A stretch of 64,000 nt of DNA from Cryobacterium algoricola (GTDB taxonomy: Bacteria; Actinomycetota; Actinomycetes; Actinomycetales; Microbacteriaceae). Below the pieces are notes generated by a model, which worked only from the letters and a program-made list of their open reading frames with translations, was not told where the DNA came from and did no database searches. A program made the translations under genes and the position numbers. Of this stretch, positions 25,533 through 35,177 are shown piece after piece; within the stretch, counting starts at the first letter, position 1; each line of letters starts with the position of its first letter. The stretch spans positions 558,001 through 622,000 of the forward strand of contig NZ_SOFG01000011.1 of NCBI RefSeq assembly GCF_004402485.1, read 5' to 3'.

Positions 25533-28500
25533 TCACCCCGCGTCGAGAGTGGCCGCGAGGTCGGTCACGAGCACGGCCGTCACCTCGGCGATGGCCGCCT
25601 CCAACCGGGTCAGCTGATCCTCCGTGATGCGTCCGCCCTCGTTGGCGCGCGCTTCGATCTCCCCGCACACGGCGGCCAGTTCGCTGGCACCGATCGTGGC
25701 ACTGCTCCCGCGCAGCCGGTGGGCGACGAATGCTGCCTGAACCAGGTTGTCGCGGTCGAGCTCGGCCCGAAGGGCCACCAGGTGGCCGCCGCTCTCGTCG
25801 AGGAAGTGCTGCAGCAGGACGGCCTTGGTTTCGGCGCCCATCTCGTCGAGGTAGCCGTACAACTCGGGATCGAGCACCGGCGCGCTCTCGGCCGTCGGCG
25901 TCGCGAGGACGCTGGCTGCGGGTTCCGGCGTCGGACTCGGCAACGGCGCCGAGTCGTCTTTCCACTCGCTGAACGCGCCCACGGTCACGGCCGGGACGGA
26001 CTGACGCGCCGGAACCCTGATGGTGAGGGCCAGGGCGTCCGCGAGTTCTTCGACGCGGATCGGTTTGCTCAGGTACTGGTCCATGCCCGCATCGAGACAG
26101 GCCCGGCGAGCTTCCGCCGTCACACTCGCCGTCAGGGCGATGATCATGGGCTGGCGGATGCTGTCGCCCAGCACCCGGATCAATCGCGTGGCCTCGAGGC
26201 CGTCCACGATCGGCATGTGCACGTCCATCAACACGACGTCGAAGTCGCCCAGTTGAGCTGCGTGAACGGCTTCCAGTCCGTTACTGACGGTGTCGACGCG
26301 GTGGCCGCCCTTGGCGAGCATCAATTGCGCAACCTTCTGATTGACGAGGTTGTCCTCCGCCAGGAGGATCCGCAATCCGGAAACGGCGTCCGCACGAGCG
26401 GGCGTTTCGTCACCCGCAGCGACCTGGCCGGAGAGCACTTCGATCACGACACGTTGCAGCTGGGCGCTGCGCACCGGCTTCGTCAGGACCGCGGCGAACG
26501 GCGCCTTGCGCGCCTTGCTCAGTGTCGCGCTCATACTCGTGAGCAGGATCATCGGGGTGTCCTGCCAGCCCGGGAGGTCCTGCAGAACCCGGGCGACGGC
26601 AGCGCCGTCCATTCCCGGCAGTTGCATATCCAGGATCGCGATATCGGGAACCGGGCTGTTCCTGGCGTCCGCGATCATCTCATCGGATGTCGCGGTCACG
26701 GTACATTTCATCCCCCACCGGGAGAGCTGACCGGACAGGATCCGACGGTTGGCCTCGTTGTCGTCCACCATCAGTGCGCGGAGTCCCGCAAGTGAGATTG
26801 TTTCGGTCACGCGGCGCTCCGGAGACGGGCTTTCCCGCCAGGCGATGGTGAATGCGAAGGTCGAGCCGACCCCGACCGTGCTCGTCACCTCGATCCGGCC
26901 CCCCATGATCTCCACCAGGGCCTGACTGATCGCCAACCCCAAACCCGACCCGCCGTACACCCGCGTCGTCGACGCGTCCACCTGACTGAACGACTGGAAC
27001 AACCGCGGCATCCGATCCGCCGGAATCCCGATCCCGGTATCCGACACCAGGAACCGGAGCGCCACCGTCCCCGGCTCCCCCGGCACCACCGGAACCACCG
27101 ACGACACCGGAAGCGCCGGCACCGCGGGCTCGATCCGCACCATGATCGTGCCCGACTCCGTGAACTTCACCGCATTACCCACCAGATTCACCAGAACCTG
27201 ACGCAACCGCGTCACATCCCCGCTCACCCACGACGGACACCCATCCGCGAAATCACACAACAACGCCACACCCTTTTTATCGGCCGCGACAGCCAACAAA
27301 CCCACCGAATCCTCCACCGCCGAAATCAAATCGAACGGACGATCCTCCAACTCCAGCCCACCCGACTCGATCTTCGAAAAATCCAGGATGTCATTGATCA
27401 AGTCCAGCAACAGATCCCCACTGCGCCGCACCGTCTCCACATAATCACGCTGCACCGCATCCAACCGGGTATCCAGCAACAACCCCGTCATCCCGATCAC
27501 CGCATTCATCGGCGTCCGGATCTCGTGACTCATCGTCGCCAGAAACGCCGACTTCGCCGTCGTCGCCGCCAACGCCGCATCCCGAGCCAACCCCAGACTC
27601 ACATTCAACTCCACCTGCCGCACCCGCAACCGATCCGCATCCCGCACCGCGAGCACCAGGCGCACCGCACCGACCAACAGAGTGCAGAACGAGACGAAGA
27701 CGGCAAGCGAGGCGAGCGGCACGAACTCGTTCACGACGATCACGCCGAGTGCGCCGATGCTGAAAATCGCGGGTGCGGCGAGAGCGAGCGTGGCGCTCGC
27801 GCGGTCGGGCAGGGCCGAAACGCCCGGGCTCCATGCGGCAAGACCGAGCAGGACGCCGACAATGGGCCACGCGACATCGACGATTCCGCCCCGGACATAG
27901 CTGCCGTCGGCGACGCCGGCCACCAGGAAGGTGTTGGCCAGTGCGAAGCCCAGGAAAGCGATGACTAGGAGGTACCACGCCCGGCTCGGGCGTCGGCCGT
28001 AGACGGTGAGGGCGCACACGAGCAGGGCCACGAGGATGAGAGGCGAGACCGGGTAGGCGAGGCCCAGGATATCGTCCAGGACGATGTCCGACACCGGTCG
28101 GAACAGGACCGCCGCCGCAACCGCCACGAGCCCGAGGCCGGCAATGACACCGTCCAGCCACACTGTCGCCGACGTCGGGTTCAGCCGTCGCCGCATCAGA
28201 ACGAGCAGGAACGACACCGACAACACCAGGAAGAGGGCGAAGAAAATGATGGCCGTCAGGGAAGCCGCATGGGGAGCCCGCGGCGGGAAGAGAATCGACT
28301 CGACCGTGTCTGCCGCGGCGATGCACAGCATCGCCGCGCCGAGCAACGCCCAGGCGAGCCGTTCGGCCTTAACGAGAATGACGCGAGCCAGCACCAGGCC
28401 CGCCACCGCGAATTCCAGGCCGAGGTAGTACGCGTAGTCAACCCAGACCGGACGTTCGGCCACGTTGGTGGCCACGGTTGCCCAGGCATAGGCGGCGATT

Positions 28501-28604
28501 CCCAGGCTCACCGCGACGAAGACAACAAGCATCAGTCGAGGCATCACGAACGCGTCGCGCGGCGACGAGCGCGATGGGTCGGAGCCGGTGCGGTCAGGTC
28601 CCAT
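25533..28604 (-). CDS. hybrid sensor histidine kinase (HisKA-HATPase-REC-REC-Hpt)
   Basis: A 1023-residue membrane kinase carrying its own phosphorelay. Residues 20-310 hold about eight hydrophobic helices with no extracellular sensor domain. A short coiled linker leads to HisKA ([14 protein letters not shown], His at about 360), HATPase_c ([29 protein letters not shown]), REC1 (Asp at about 660 in [11 protein letters not shown], Lys in LTKPV), REC2 ([20 protein letters not shown]), and a C-terminal Hpt domain ([14 protein letters not shown], His near 960). All phosphotransfer residues are present. It is divergent from the glycan operon, which contains an orphan receiver protein, so phosphate may pass from Hpt to that receiver. 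The segment 26900-27660 has unusual codon use. ATG at 28604 was chosen for its GAGAGG. Confidence 0.9.
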   Translation of the reverse strand: MGPDRTGSDPSRSSPRDAFVMPRLMLVVFVAVSLGIAAYAWATVATNVAERPVWVDYAYYLGLEFAVAGLVLARVILVKAERLAWALLGAAMLCIAAADTVESILFPPRAPHAASLTAIIFFALFLVLSVSFLLVLMRRRLNPTSATVWLDGVIAGLGLVAVAAAVLFRPVSDIVLDDILGLAYPVSPLILVALLVCALTVYGRRPSRAWYLLVIAFLGFALANTFLVAGVADGSYVRGGIVDVAWPIVGVLLGLAAWSPGVSALPDRASATLALAAPAIFSIGALGVIVVNEFVPLASLAVFVSFCTLLVGAVRLVLAVRDADRLRVRQVELNVSLGLARDAALAATTAKSAFLATMSHEIRTPMNAVIGMTGLLLDTRLDAVQRDYVETVRRSGDLLLDLINDILDFSKIESGGLELEDRPFDLISAVEDSVGLLAVAADKKGVALLCDFADGCPSWVSGDVTRLRQVLVNLVGNAVKFTESGTIMVRIEPAVPALPVSSVVPVVPGEPGTVALRFLVSDTGIGIPADRMPRLFQSFSQVDASTTRVYGGSGLGLAISQALVEIMGGRIEVTSTVGVGSTFAFTIAWRESPSPERRVTETISLAGLRALMVDDNEANRRILSGQLSRWGMKCTVTATSDEMIADARNSPVPDIAILDMQLPGMDGAAVARVLQDLPGWQDTPMILLTSMSATLSKARKAPFAAVLTKPVRSAQLQRVVIEVLSGQVAAGDETPARADAVSGLRILLAEDNLVNQKVAQLMLAKGGHRVDTVSNGLEAVHAAQLGDFDVVLMDVHMPIVDGLEATRLIRVLGDSIRQPMIIALTASVTAEARRACLDAGMDQYLSKPIRVEELADALALTIRVPARQSVPAVTVGAFSEWKDDSAPLPSPTPEPAASVLATPTAESAPVLDPELYGYLDEMGAETKAVLLQHFLDESGGHLVALRAELDRDNLVQAAFVAHRLRGSSATIGASELAAVCGEIEARANEGGRITEDQLTRLEAAIAEVTAVLVTDLAATLDAG

Positions 28605-28671
28605 GTCTGGGGCCTCTCTTCTTGGTCGAACGAGGAAACGGGTAGGTATGTGCACATTCCGGATCGACCAG

Positions 28672-28685
28672 ATTTGCATACAAAT
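28672..28685. promoter_or_regulatory. palindrome between the kinase and the glycan operon
   Basis: ATTTG-CATA-CAAAT is a perfect inverted repeat in an AT-rich patch of the 277-bp divergent region. It is followed on the plus strand by -10-like sequences (GATACG, CATACT near 28697-28710). It may be an operator for one or both transcripts. Confidence 0.35.
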
Positions 28686-28881
28686 TACCCTGAGGATACG
28701 TCATACTGTCTCTGCACGGTACCCCCGAAGATGCCGCGCGAACACAGGAGCAAGTCAGGTGGTGCAGTGCCCGGTTTCACCACGAGACGTGCTCGGTTCC
28801 GAGCTCGTTGGGCAGGCAATTGAGTACAACACGACCGCCGGCGAGCGCCGTTCCGGTTTTCACGATCCACAGGGGGTACGC

Positions 28882-28929
28882 ATGAACCCAGACGCTCCAA
28901 CGTCGTCGGGCCCGGTACCGGCCCGATGA
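28882..28929 (+). CDS. 15-residue leader frame coupled to the GT4 gene
   Basis: ATG with AGGGGGT 5 nt upstream opens a 15-codon frame, MNPDAPTSSGPVPAR, whose TGA overlaps the GT4 start as ATGA. The GT4 start itself has no Shine-Dalgarno. Ribosomes probably load here and pass to the glycosyltransferase by termination-reinitiation. The peptide is hydrophilic and has no recognisable motif. Confidence 0.45.
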   Translation: MNPDAPTSSGPVPAR

Positions 28930-30113
28930 GCGGGAAACTGCGGGTCGGTGTCGTCACGGCTTTTCCCCCGGGCCGCAACAGCCTGAACGAGTTCGGCTTC
29001 CACCTCGTCAAACACCTCGCCCGGCAGGCCGAGGTCGCAGAGGTTCTGCTGTACGCCGACGTGACGGATGCCGGCACTCCCTCCCCCCTCGACGGCGTGA
29101 CGGTGTACCCGAGCTGGACCTTCAACAGTGTGGCGAACATCGTGCGACTCACCCGGGAGATCCGACGCACTCGCCCGGACGCCGTGCTGTTCAACCTCCA
29201 GTTCGCCACGTTCGGGGACAAGCGCATCCCCGGGGCACTCGGACTGCTGATTCCTGCGGTGCTCCGGATGTTCCGGGTGCCGACCATCGTCGTGCTGCAC
29301 AACCTCGCGGACAACGTCGACATGCAGGATGCCGGCTTCGCAGGCTCCGCGGCGACGGCGCGCCTGATGAAGTTCGCGGGACGCATCCTCACCCGCGCCC
29401 TGCTTCGCGCGGACCTCGTGGCGCTGACCATCCCGCGCTATGTCGAATACCTGCAGGAGAGCTATGGCGCGACGAACGCCCTCCTCGCACCGCACGGGAG
29501 TTTCGAGGAGGTCGCCCTCCCGTCCTTCGGCGTACCGGCCGGACGCCGGCGCATCCTCGCGTTCGGAAAGTGGGGCACGTACAAGACCGTCGACGTGCTC
29601 GTCGAGGCATACCAGGAGCTCCTCGACCGCGGGTACGGAGACCTCGAACTCGTACTCGCGGGCACGGACAGCCCGAATTCCGCCGGCTACATGCAGTCGG
29701 TCGCTGAACGCTTCTCCGACCTGCCCGACCTCGTCTTCACGGGCTATGTCGCGGAGGAGGAGGTGGCGCCGCTTTTCTCCTCAGCGACCGTCGTCGCCTT
29801 CCCATACACGTCGACGACCGGGAGTTCGGGTGTGCTGCACCAGGCCGGCGAGTACGGTCGCGCCGCCGTGCTGCCCCGCATCGGCGACCTGGTCGACATC
29901 ATCGAAGAAGAGGGCTTCCTCGGCGTCTACTTCGAACCGGGCGACGCGACCAGCCTCGCCGACGCCCTTGCCGAGGTGCTCGACGACCCCGAACAGCGGG
30001 TGTCCCTCGGCCGCCGCAATTTCGCGGCCGCCTCGGGCATCCCGATGTCCGAGGTCGTGCACTGGCACCTGATCCACATCCAGCGCCTGATCGACAGGCG
30101 GACCATGCGATGA
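28926..30113 (+). CDS. GT4-family glycosyltransferase
   Basis: A 395-residue GT-B retaining glycosyltransferase, first enzyme of the glycan operon. It opens with VGVVTAFPPGRNSLNEFGFH (acceptor-side loop), and the C-terminal Rossmann half holds ILAFGKWGTYKTVDVLVEAY and FPYTSTTGSSGVLHQAGEYG, where the last Glu corresponds to the usual EX7E nucleotide-sugar site region. It should add a sugar to a lipid-linked or protein acceptor on the cytoplasmic face. Start and stop both overlap neighbours by ATGA. Substrates are unknown. Confidence 0.87.
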   Translation: MSGKLRVGVVTAFPPGRNSLNEFGFHLVKHLARQAEVAEVLLYADVTDAGTPSPLDGVTVYPSWTFNSVANIVRLTREIRRTRPDAVLFNLQFATFGDKRIPGALGLLIPAVLRMFRVPTIVVLHNLADNVDMQDAGFAGSAATARLMKFAGRILTRALLRADLVALTIPRYVEYLQESYGATNALLAPHGSFEEVALPSFGVPAGRRRILAFGKWGTYKTVDVLVEAYQELLDRGYGDLELVLAGTDSPNSAGYMQSVAERFSDLPDLVFTGYVAEEEVAPLFSSATVVAFPYTSTTGSSGVLHQAGEYGRAAVLPRIGDLVDIIEEEGFLGVYFEPGDATSLADALAEVLDDPEQRVSLGRRNFAAASGIPMSEVVHWHLIHIQRLIDRRTMR

Positions 30114-31387
30114 CGAAGGAATCTTCCTCTACACGCCCCTCCCTGGTGGGTGGCGGAACCGCTCTTGCGGTGGCCATGATCGTGGCCAATGCCGGGAATT
30201 ATGTGCTCAACCTGTTCCTTGGCCGGGTACTGACACCTGCCGAGTTCTCGGATGCCAATCTAATGGTGACGCTCATGCTCACGATCACCTCGATCGCGCT
30301 CTGCCTGCAGCTCGTGGCGGCCCGGTTCGTCGGGATCTATGACGAGTCGGGCCAGCCGGACCGCTCCGACCGGCTCGCCCGCACCCTGCGCGGCTATGCG
30401 CTCGGCGCCGGGATTCTGACCGGGTTGGTCCTCGCGGGAGGGAGTGCACTCTGGTCGCAGGTATTCCACACCGCCTCATTCTGGCCATTCGTCATCCTCG
30501 GCGCCGGGATGCCGTTCTACCTCGTGCAGTCTGTCGGCCGGGGCGTGATGCAGGGGCGGCTGCGCTTCCCCGGCCTCGCCACGTCCTTCGTGGTGGAGAT
30601 GGTCGTGCGTCTCGGCTGTGGCGTGGCCCTCGTGGCGCTCGGCTTCGGCGTCAACGGCGCGACCGTCGGTCTCACTGCATCGTTCGTCGCGACCTGGCTC
30701 GCCGTGAAACTGCTCGCCAGGACCGGACCAGGGCGGACCGGGGTCGCCCCCGACCTGGTCGCGGTGCGCGGCTACGCGGTCCTGGTGTCCGTGCTCCTGC
30801 TCGGTCAGATCATCGCCAACAACAGCGACGTCCTCGTTGCAAAGGCATTCTTTTCCCCCGATGCCGCCGGGATCTATGCCGCGATAGCCCTCGTCGGCCG
30901 GGCGGTGTTCTTCCTGGCGTGGTCGGTCGCGACTGTCGTGTTCCCGGTCGTGGCGCGACGCCACGCGAGCGGTGGTGACACCGGGTCGCTCCTGACCGGC
31001 GGCATCGCGGCCGTCGCTGGAATCGGTGCGGCGTGCACACTCGGTGCGCTACTCCTCGGCGGCCCCGTGCTGGGCTTCATCCTCGGCCCGGCCTATGGTG
31101 ACCTTGCTGCGCCCCTCGCCGCATACGCGGGGATGACGACTCTCTTCGCCATCGCGAACCTCGTGGCCAGCCACGAGTTGTCGCAGGGACGGAACACCCA
31201 ATCGTGGCTGCTGCTCGGAGCCTCGCTCGTGCAGCTCATGCTGCTGCTGGTCTGGCACGAGTCGACCGCGCAACTGATCATCGTGCAATTCGTGGCGATG
31301 GTGCTCCTGCTCGGCGTGATGGTCGCCCGGCACCTTCTCACCAGATCCTCTCCCTATATCCCCACCGAAGAAGGGCTGCCCAGATGA
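30110..31387 (+). CDS. polysaccharide flippase (Wzx/MOP type)
   Basis: A 425-residue protein with about 12 membrane helices and short loops, matching oligosaccharide flippases of the MOP superfamily. It opens GTALAVAMIVANAGNYVLNL and continues with LGRVLTPAEFSDANLMVTL, the usual first two helices. A further typical segment is ANNSDVLVAKAFFSPDAAG around helix 7. It should move lipid-linked glycan or a similar amphipathic precursor across the membrane. ATGA overlaps on both sides put it in strict stoichiometry with the flanking glycosyltransferases. Confidence 0.87.
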   Translation: MTKESSSTRPSLVGGGTALAVAMIVANAGNYVLNLFLGRVLTPAEFSDANLMVTLMLTITSIALCLQLVAARFVGIYDESGQPDRSDRLARTLRGYALGAGILTGLVLAGGSALWSQVFHTASFWPFVILGAGMPFYLVQSVGRGVMQGRLRFPGLATSFVVEMVVRLGCGVALVALGFGVNGATVGLTASFVATWLAVKLLARTGPGRTGVAPDLVAVRGYAVLVSVLLLGQIIANNSDVLVAKAFFSPDAAGIYAAIALVGRAVFFLAWSVATVVFPVVARRHASGGDTGSLLTGGIAAVAGIGAACTLGALLLGGPVLGFILGPAYGDLAAPLAAYAGMTTLFAIANLVASHELSQGRNTQSWLLLGASLVQLMLLLVWHESTAQLIIVQFVAMVLLLGVMVARHLLTRSSPYIPTEEGLPR

Positions 31388-32220
31388 GCGCGGAGACCAG
31401 CACCTACCAGGCGTACCGCAGGTGGGTCACCGAGAAGTCGACGGTGCCGCCGCGCGTCTCCGTTGTCATCCCCGCCTACAACGAGGAATGGCGGATCCTG
31501 CCGACCGTCGGTGCGATCGCCACCCACATGTGTTCGAGGGGCGAGCCCTGGGAATTGATCATCGCTGATGACGGCTCGACGGACACGACGGTCTCCCTCC
31601 TGCAGGACCTCCGCTTTCCGAACATGACCGTGCTCGTCGCAGCCAAGAACACGGGCAAGGGCGACGCCGTCCGCCGGGGAATCCTCGCGGCCCGCGGCGA
31701 ATTCATCCTGTTCGCGGATGCGGACCAGTCGACGCCGATCGAGCAATTCGACCGTCTGATGGAGAAGATCGATGTCGGCTACGACGTCGTCGTCGGCTCC
31801 CGCGCGGCCGCAGGCGCCGCAGTGAGCGGCAAGAGCGCCCTGCGCAAGGTCCTGAGCCGGGGCCTTCACCTCGTGGTCTCCGTCGGGTTCGGCATCGAGA
31901 TCGCCGACACGCAGTGCGGCTTCAAGCTCTTCACGGCCCCGGCGGCCCTGTCGCTGTTCAACCTCCAGGTCGTCGACGGCTTCTCCTTCGATCTCGAGGT
32001 GATCTACCTCGCCGGACGTCTCGGGCTGAGCACGGCCGAAGTCCCCGTCGAATGGATCGACGCGCCAGGCTCCACAGTCGACGCCGCCAAGGTGAGCCTG
32101 CAGTTCGTTGCGGACCTCGTCAAGATCAAGGTCCACGATCTGCGCGGCGGGTATACCGTCACCGGCCATTCGCCGGTCTCGCGCGCCTCCTCCCCCGCAT
32201 CCGTCGCATCGATCAAATAG
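31384..32220 (+). CDS. GT2 glycosyltransferase (dolichyl-phosphate glucosyltransferase-like)
   Basis: A 278-residue GT-A inverting glycosyltransferase. VSVVIPAYNEEWRI is the first strand, IIADDGSTDTT the nucleotide site, and ILFADADQSTP the metal-binding DxD. The pattern resembles ALG5-like enzymes that charge polyprenyl phosphate with a hexose. No C-terminal membrane helices are present. Such a product would be the donor for GT-C enzymes outside the membrane, which fits the GT-C-like protein later in the operon. It overlaps the flippase stop by ATGA. Confidence 0.88.
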   Translation: MSAETSTYQAYRRWVTEKSTVPPRVSVVIPAYNEEWRILPTVGAIATHMCSRGEPWELIIADDGSTDTTVSLLQDLRFPNMTVLVAAKNTGKGDAVRRGILAARGEFILFADADQSTPIEQFDRLMEKIDVGYDVVVGSRAAAGAAVSGKSALRKVLSRGLHLVVSVGFGIEIADTQCGFKLFTAPAALSLFNLQVVDGFSFDLEVIYLAGRLGLSTAEVPVEWIDAPGSTVDAAKVSLQFVADLVKIKVHDLRGGYTVTGHSPVSRASSPASVASIK

Positions 32221-32229
32221 GAAACCACG

Positions 32230-32562
32230 ATGAGAATACGCACCGAATCCGGAATCGGCCACACGACCGTCAGCCTTGCCGGTCGTTTCGACGCCCACGA
32301 AATCGGGGACTTCCGCAAGGTCGTGGACCTTCTGATCGGCCCGGGTAACGCAACCCTGCGACTCGACCTCTCGAACGTCGTGTTCGTCGACTCGAGCGCG
32401 CTCGCCGAGATGTTGCGCTCCCAGAAGGCAGCCAAGGCGGTCGGCGGCGAAGTCATTCTCGTGAACGTCTCAGACCCCGTCCGGATCATTCTCGAGCTGA
32501 CCGAACTCCAGCAGGTGTTCACCCTGGAGTCCCGGACGGACCCGACCACGACCACATCATGA
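32230..32562 (+). CDS. STAS-domain anti-sigma factor antagonist-like protein
   Basis: A 110-residue single STAS domain. LRLDLSNVVFVDSSALAEML carries the phosphorylatable Ser in the DSSA motif at the start of helix 2, as in SpoIIAA and RsbV. It should bind the RsbW-like kinase of the same operon when unphosphorylated and be released on phosphorylation. AGGAAA precedes the ATG, and the stop overlaps the phosphatase start (ATGA). No sigma factor gene is in the operon, so the output is likely a non-sigma partner. Confidence 0.88.
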   Translation: MRIRTESGIGHTTVSLAGRFDAHEIGDFRKVVDLLIGPGNATLRLDLSNVVFVDSSALAEMLRSQKAAKAVGGEVILVNVSDPVRIILELTELQQVFTLESRTDPTTTTS

Positions 32563-33971
32563 CGCCGGCTTCCACCGAAACCCACCTGATCGAGAGCGAC
32601 CTCGCCGACGCCGCTCTCGAACGTTTGCTGGTGGCGGCAGGGGCCGGCGAGATCCACCGGTCACCCGGTTCCGACTGGACCGTCTCCGGGGATACGGCCC
32701 CCGATGCCATCGACGCAGCCAACGCCATCCGCCGCGCGATCCACGGGATCTACTCTGCGCAGGACGACGTCACGGAAGCCCTGATCACAAGCCAGGACCA
32801 TCTGAGTGCCCTTCGGGCGCTCACCCAGGTGAACCTGAGCACCCTCGGCAGGTCCGAGGCCATTGACGACCTGCTCGAGCAAGCCAGGGCGCTGACCGCG
32901 TCGGACCTCGTCGCGATGGTCGACGATCGCCTGGTGCACACCACGGGAGGCCGGTCCGCGGACTCGCCCGAGCTCACGGCGGTCATCCGCGAGGCGACGA
33001 AGGGAACAGACGACCCGGAGCCGAGGCTCGTCGGCCAGGGGAACGCCGTGATCGCACCCCTCAGCGACCAGAGTGGAGGCATCCGCGCCCTCGCATTCGT
33101 CAGGACGAACGGACCGGTCTACAGCACGGGCGACCTGCGCCTCGTCAGGGCGGCCGTTGCCGCCACCGACATGCAGTTCACGCTCACCCGGCTGCATCTC
33201 CAGGAGATCAAGCGCGCTACGTTCGAGCGCGAGCACCAGGTCGCATCAAGCCTTGCCCAGGCGGTCTTCTCCCAGCCGGCGCCGACCCTCTCTGGGGTCG
33301 AGGTGTTCTCCCACACCACTCCTGCGAGCCTCGCCGGCGGGGACTTCTTCGCCTTCGCCGTAGTGGGCGACGTGCTGTGGTTCACCGTGGGCGACGTCGC
33401 TGGAAAGGGTCTTCCCGCGGCGATGGTGATGACGCGCGCCGTCAGCGCCGCCCGGGTGGCCTTCCTCACCCACGACGCAGACGATCCTGCGGGGGCGATG
33501 CGGGCGATGGGTATCGAACTCTACGACTATCTCGACGATGTCGGCCTGTTCATCACCGTCGCCCTCGGCACATACCGGCCCAGCTCGGGCGCCCTGCACG
33601 TGTGCAACGCCGGCCATTCCCCGGTGATGCTCGTGCTGGGCGGCACCGTCACGCTGATCCCGGCGTCCATGCCGCCGCTCGGCGTGTTGCCCGAGCCACG
33701 GGGTCGGACAGTGCGCTTCGACCTGCAGCGGAACGACGCGCTGGTGCTCGGTTCCGACGGACTCGCCGAACAGGAGGACTCCGGCGGGGTGATGCTCGGC
33801 TACGACCGCCTGGCCGAACTCTGTGCCGAACTCCCGGAAGAGTCCGCCGAGCGGCTCGGACACCATATTCTGGATGCCGTGGAAACGCACGCGGATGGGA
33901 TCCCGCCCTCCGATGACCGCACCCTCGTCATCCTCCGAGCAGTGGAGGCGATTCATGACCGCGACAGCTGA
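32559..33971 (+). CDS. SpoIIE/RsbU-type PP2C serine phosphatase
   Basis: A 470-residue phosphatase. Residues about 70-220 look like a GAF-type sensor domain (SEAIDDLLEQARALTASDLV). The PP2C core follows with SLAGGDFFAFAVV, FTVGDVAGKGLPAAMVMTRA, LHVCNAGHSPVMLV and ALVLGSDGLAEQED, giving the Asp residues that hold two metal ions. It should dephosphorylate one or both STAS proteins in the operon in response to a signal read by the N-terminal domain. It overlaps STAS1 by ATGA and the kinase gene by 17 bp. Confidence 0.9.
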   Translation: MTPASTETHLIESDLADAALERLLVAAGAGEIHRSPGSDWTVSGDTAPDAIDAANAIRRAIHGIYSAQDDVTEALITSQDHLSALRALTQVNLSTLGRSEAIDDLLEQARALTASDLVAMVDDRLVHTTGGRSADSPELTAVIREATKGTDDPEPRLVGQGNAVIAPLSDQSGGIRALAFVRTNGPVYSTGDLRLVRAAVAATDMQFTLTRLHLQEIKRATFEREHQVASSLAQAVFSQPAPTLSGVEVFSHTTPASLAGGDFFAFAVVGDVLWFTVGDVAGKGLPAAMVMTRAVSAARVAFLTHDADDPAGAMRAMGIELYDYLDDVGLFITVALGTYRPSSGALHVCNAGHSPVMLVLGGTVTLIPASMPPLGVLPEPRGRTVRFDLQRNDALVLGSDGLAEQEDSGGVMLGYDRLAELCAELPEESAERLGHHILDAVETHADGIPPSDDRTLVILRAVEAIHDRDS

Positions 33972-34413
33972 CCCGATCGACCTCGTCATCGAGGGCACCA
34001 CCGCGATGGTCCGCAAGATCGGTCCGTGGCTGCACGGGGTGCTCGGCGAACTCCCCGACGATGAGGCCGGCGCGATCGCCGCACGCCTGGAACTGGCCGT
34101 ACACGAGGTCGCGATGAACATCATCGACCACGCCGGCTTGCCGGTCGCCGCGGAGATCCGCTTCACCGCGGGAATCACCGATTCCGCCGTCGAGATCTGC
34201 GTGTCCGATCCCGGCCGGCCCTTCGACCCCACCGGGGTCAGGATCCCTGTTGCCGGGGTCCCCCAGGAACGCGGATACGGCCTCATGCTCGTCCGCAAAC
34301 TCGTCGACGATCTCGACTACCGCCGGCTCGACGCCGGGAACCGATGGACCCTTCGTGTCAACCGCACCGCGCCGGCCGACCCTCAGCAGACCGGAAATGA
34401 GCACCAGCCATGA
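33955..34413 (+). CDS. RsbW-like anti-sigma/serine kinase (HATPase_c)
   Basis: A 152-residue GHKL-fold protein. The N box ELAVHEVAMNIIDHAG has the Glu and Asn of RsbW/SpoIIAB kinases, SDPGRPFDP is the G1 loop, and ERGYGLMLVRKLVDDLDY the G2 region. It should phosphorylate STAS partners and sequester a target. GGAGG precedes the ATG inside the end of the phosphatase gene. Its position between the phosphatase and the second STAS gene completes a partner-switching module. The regulated target is not a linked sigma factor. Confidence 0.89.
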   Translation: MTATADPIDLVIEGTTAMVRKIGPWLHGVLGELPDDEAGAIAARLELAVHEVAMNIIDHAGLPVAAEIRFTAGITDSAVEICVSDPGRPFDPTGVRIPVAGVPQERGYGLMLVRKLVDDLDYRRLDAGNRWTLRVNRTAPADPQQTGNEHQP

Positions 34414-34778
34414 TCGACCCAGACACCTTCCACACATCTCGTCACACTGGCCTCACGGTCGGCGTCGCGACGCCGGCAGCGGGACTCTCCATCGTGACGC
34501 TCGGCGGTCGACTCGACGCTGTCGCCGCGCCCGACCTGCGCGCCAGGCTCGACGAATCCGACGTGGCCGGATGCCCCCAGATCGTGTTCGACCTCGCCGC
34601 CGTCGATTTCGTGGACAGTGCCGGCCTGGCCGTGCTCGTCTGGCAGCGGCGTACCTGCCGGGCGCACGGCGGCGACGTTGTGCTCGTGCGTCCGGACTCG
34701 GACAATGCGATGCGGGTGTTCCGGCTCACCCAGTTCGACCAGATCTTCCGGATGCTGCCGCAGCAGCAGAACGACTGA
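34410..34778 (+). CDS. second STAS-domain antagonist protein
   Basis: A 122-residue STAS domain with an N-terminal extension of about 15 residues. IVFDLAAVDFVDSAGLAVLV carries the Ser of the DSAG motif at the phosphorylation site. It begins at an ATGA overlap with the kinase gene. Having two different STAS proteins with one kinase and one phosphatase suggests either competition for the kinase or one antagonist and one direct effector. Confidence 0.88.
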   Translation: MIDPDTFHTSRHTGLTVGVATPAAGLSIVTLGGRLDAVAAPDLRARLDESDVAGCPQIVFDLAAVDFVDSAGLAVLVWQRRTCRAHGGDVVLVRPDSDNAMRVFRLTQFDQIFRMLPQQQND

Positions 34779-34787
34779 GGACGCCCC

Positions 34788-35177
34788 ATGAACGCCGAAC
34801 CCCTGTCGAAGACCGCCCTGGTCGTCGACGATGAAACAGTGTCCCGCCTCGTGCTCTCCCACATGTTGCGCAGGGCGGGCTGGGACGTCACCGAGGCAGA
34901 CGATGTCGCCCCGGCGATCGCGCTCGCCCGATCGGGCACCTTCACGGCGATCTTCTCCGACTTCTCCATGCCGGGCGGCACCGGTGTCGACCTCCTGGAC
35001 GCGTTGCCACCGACGCCGGCTCGCCCGCTCTTCGTGCTCGTAACCGGCATCGTGGAGCACTCCTCCGTCGGACTCGACCTCGCGAGCATGATCGATGGGC
35101 ACCTGATCAAGCCGATCAGCTCCCGCGCGCTCTCCGAGTGCCTCGCGGCGATCTTGCCGCGCCAAAGGGACCGGTGA
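34788..35177 (+). CDS. stand-alone response-regulator receiver
   Basis: A 129-residue receiver with no output domain. TALVVDDET holds the acidic pair, AIFSDFSMPGG the phospho-acceptor Asp, LVTGIV the Thr switch, and HLIKPIS the conserved Lys. GAGGA precedes the ATG. The divergent hybrid kinase ends in an Hpt domain and is the obvious phosphodonor. The receiver could act on the partner-switching proteins encoded just before it. Confidence 0.9.
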   Translation: MNAEPLSKTALVVDDETVSRLVLSHMLRRAGWDVTEADDVAPAIALARSGTFTAIFSDFSMPGGTGVDLLDALPPTPARPLFVLVTGIVEHSSVGLDLASMIDGHLIKPISSRALSECLAAILPRQRDR

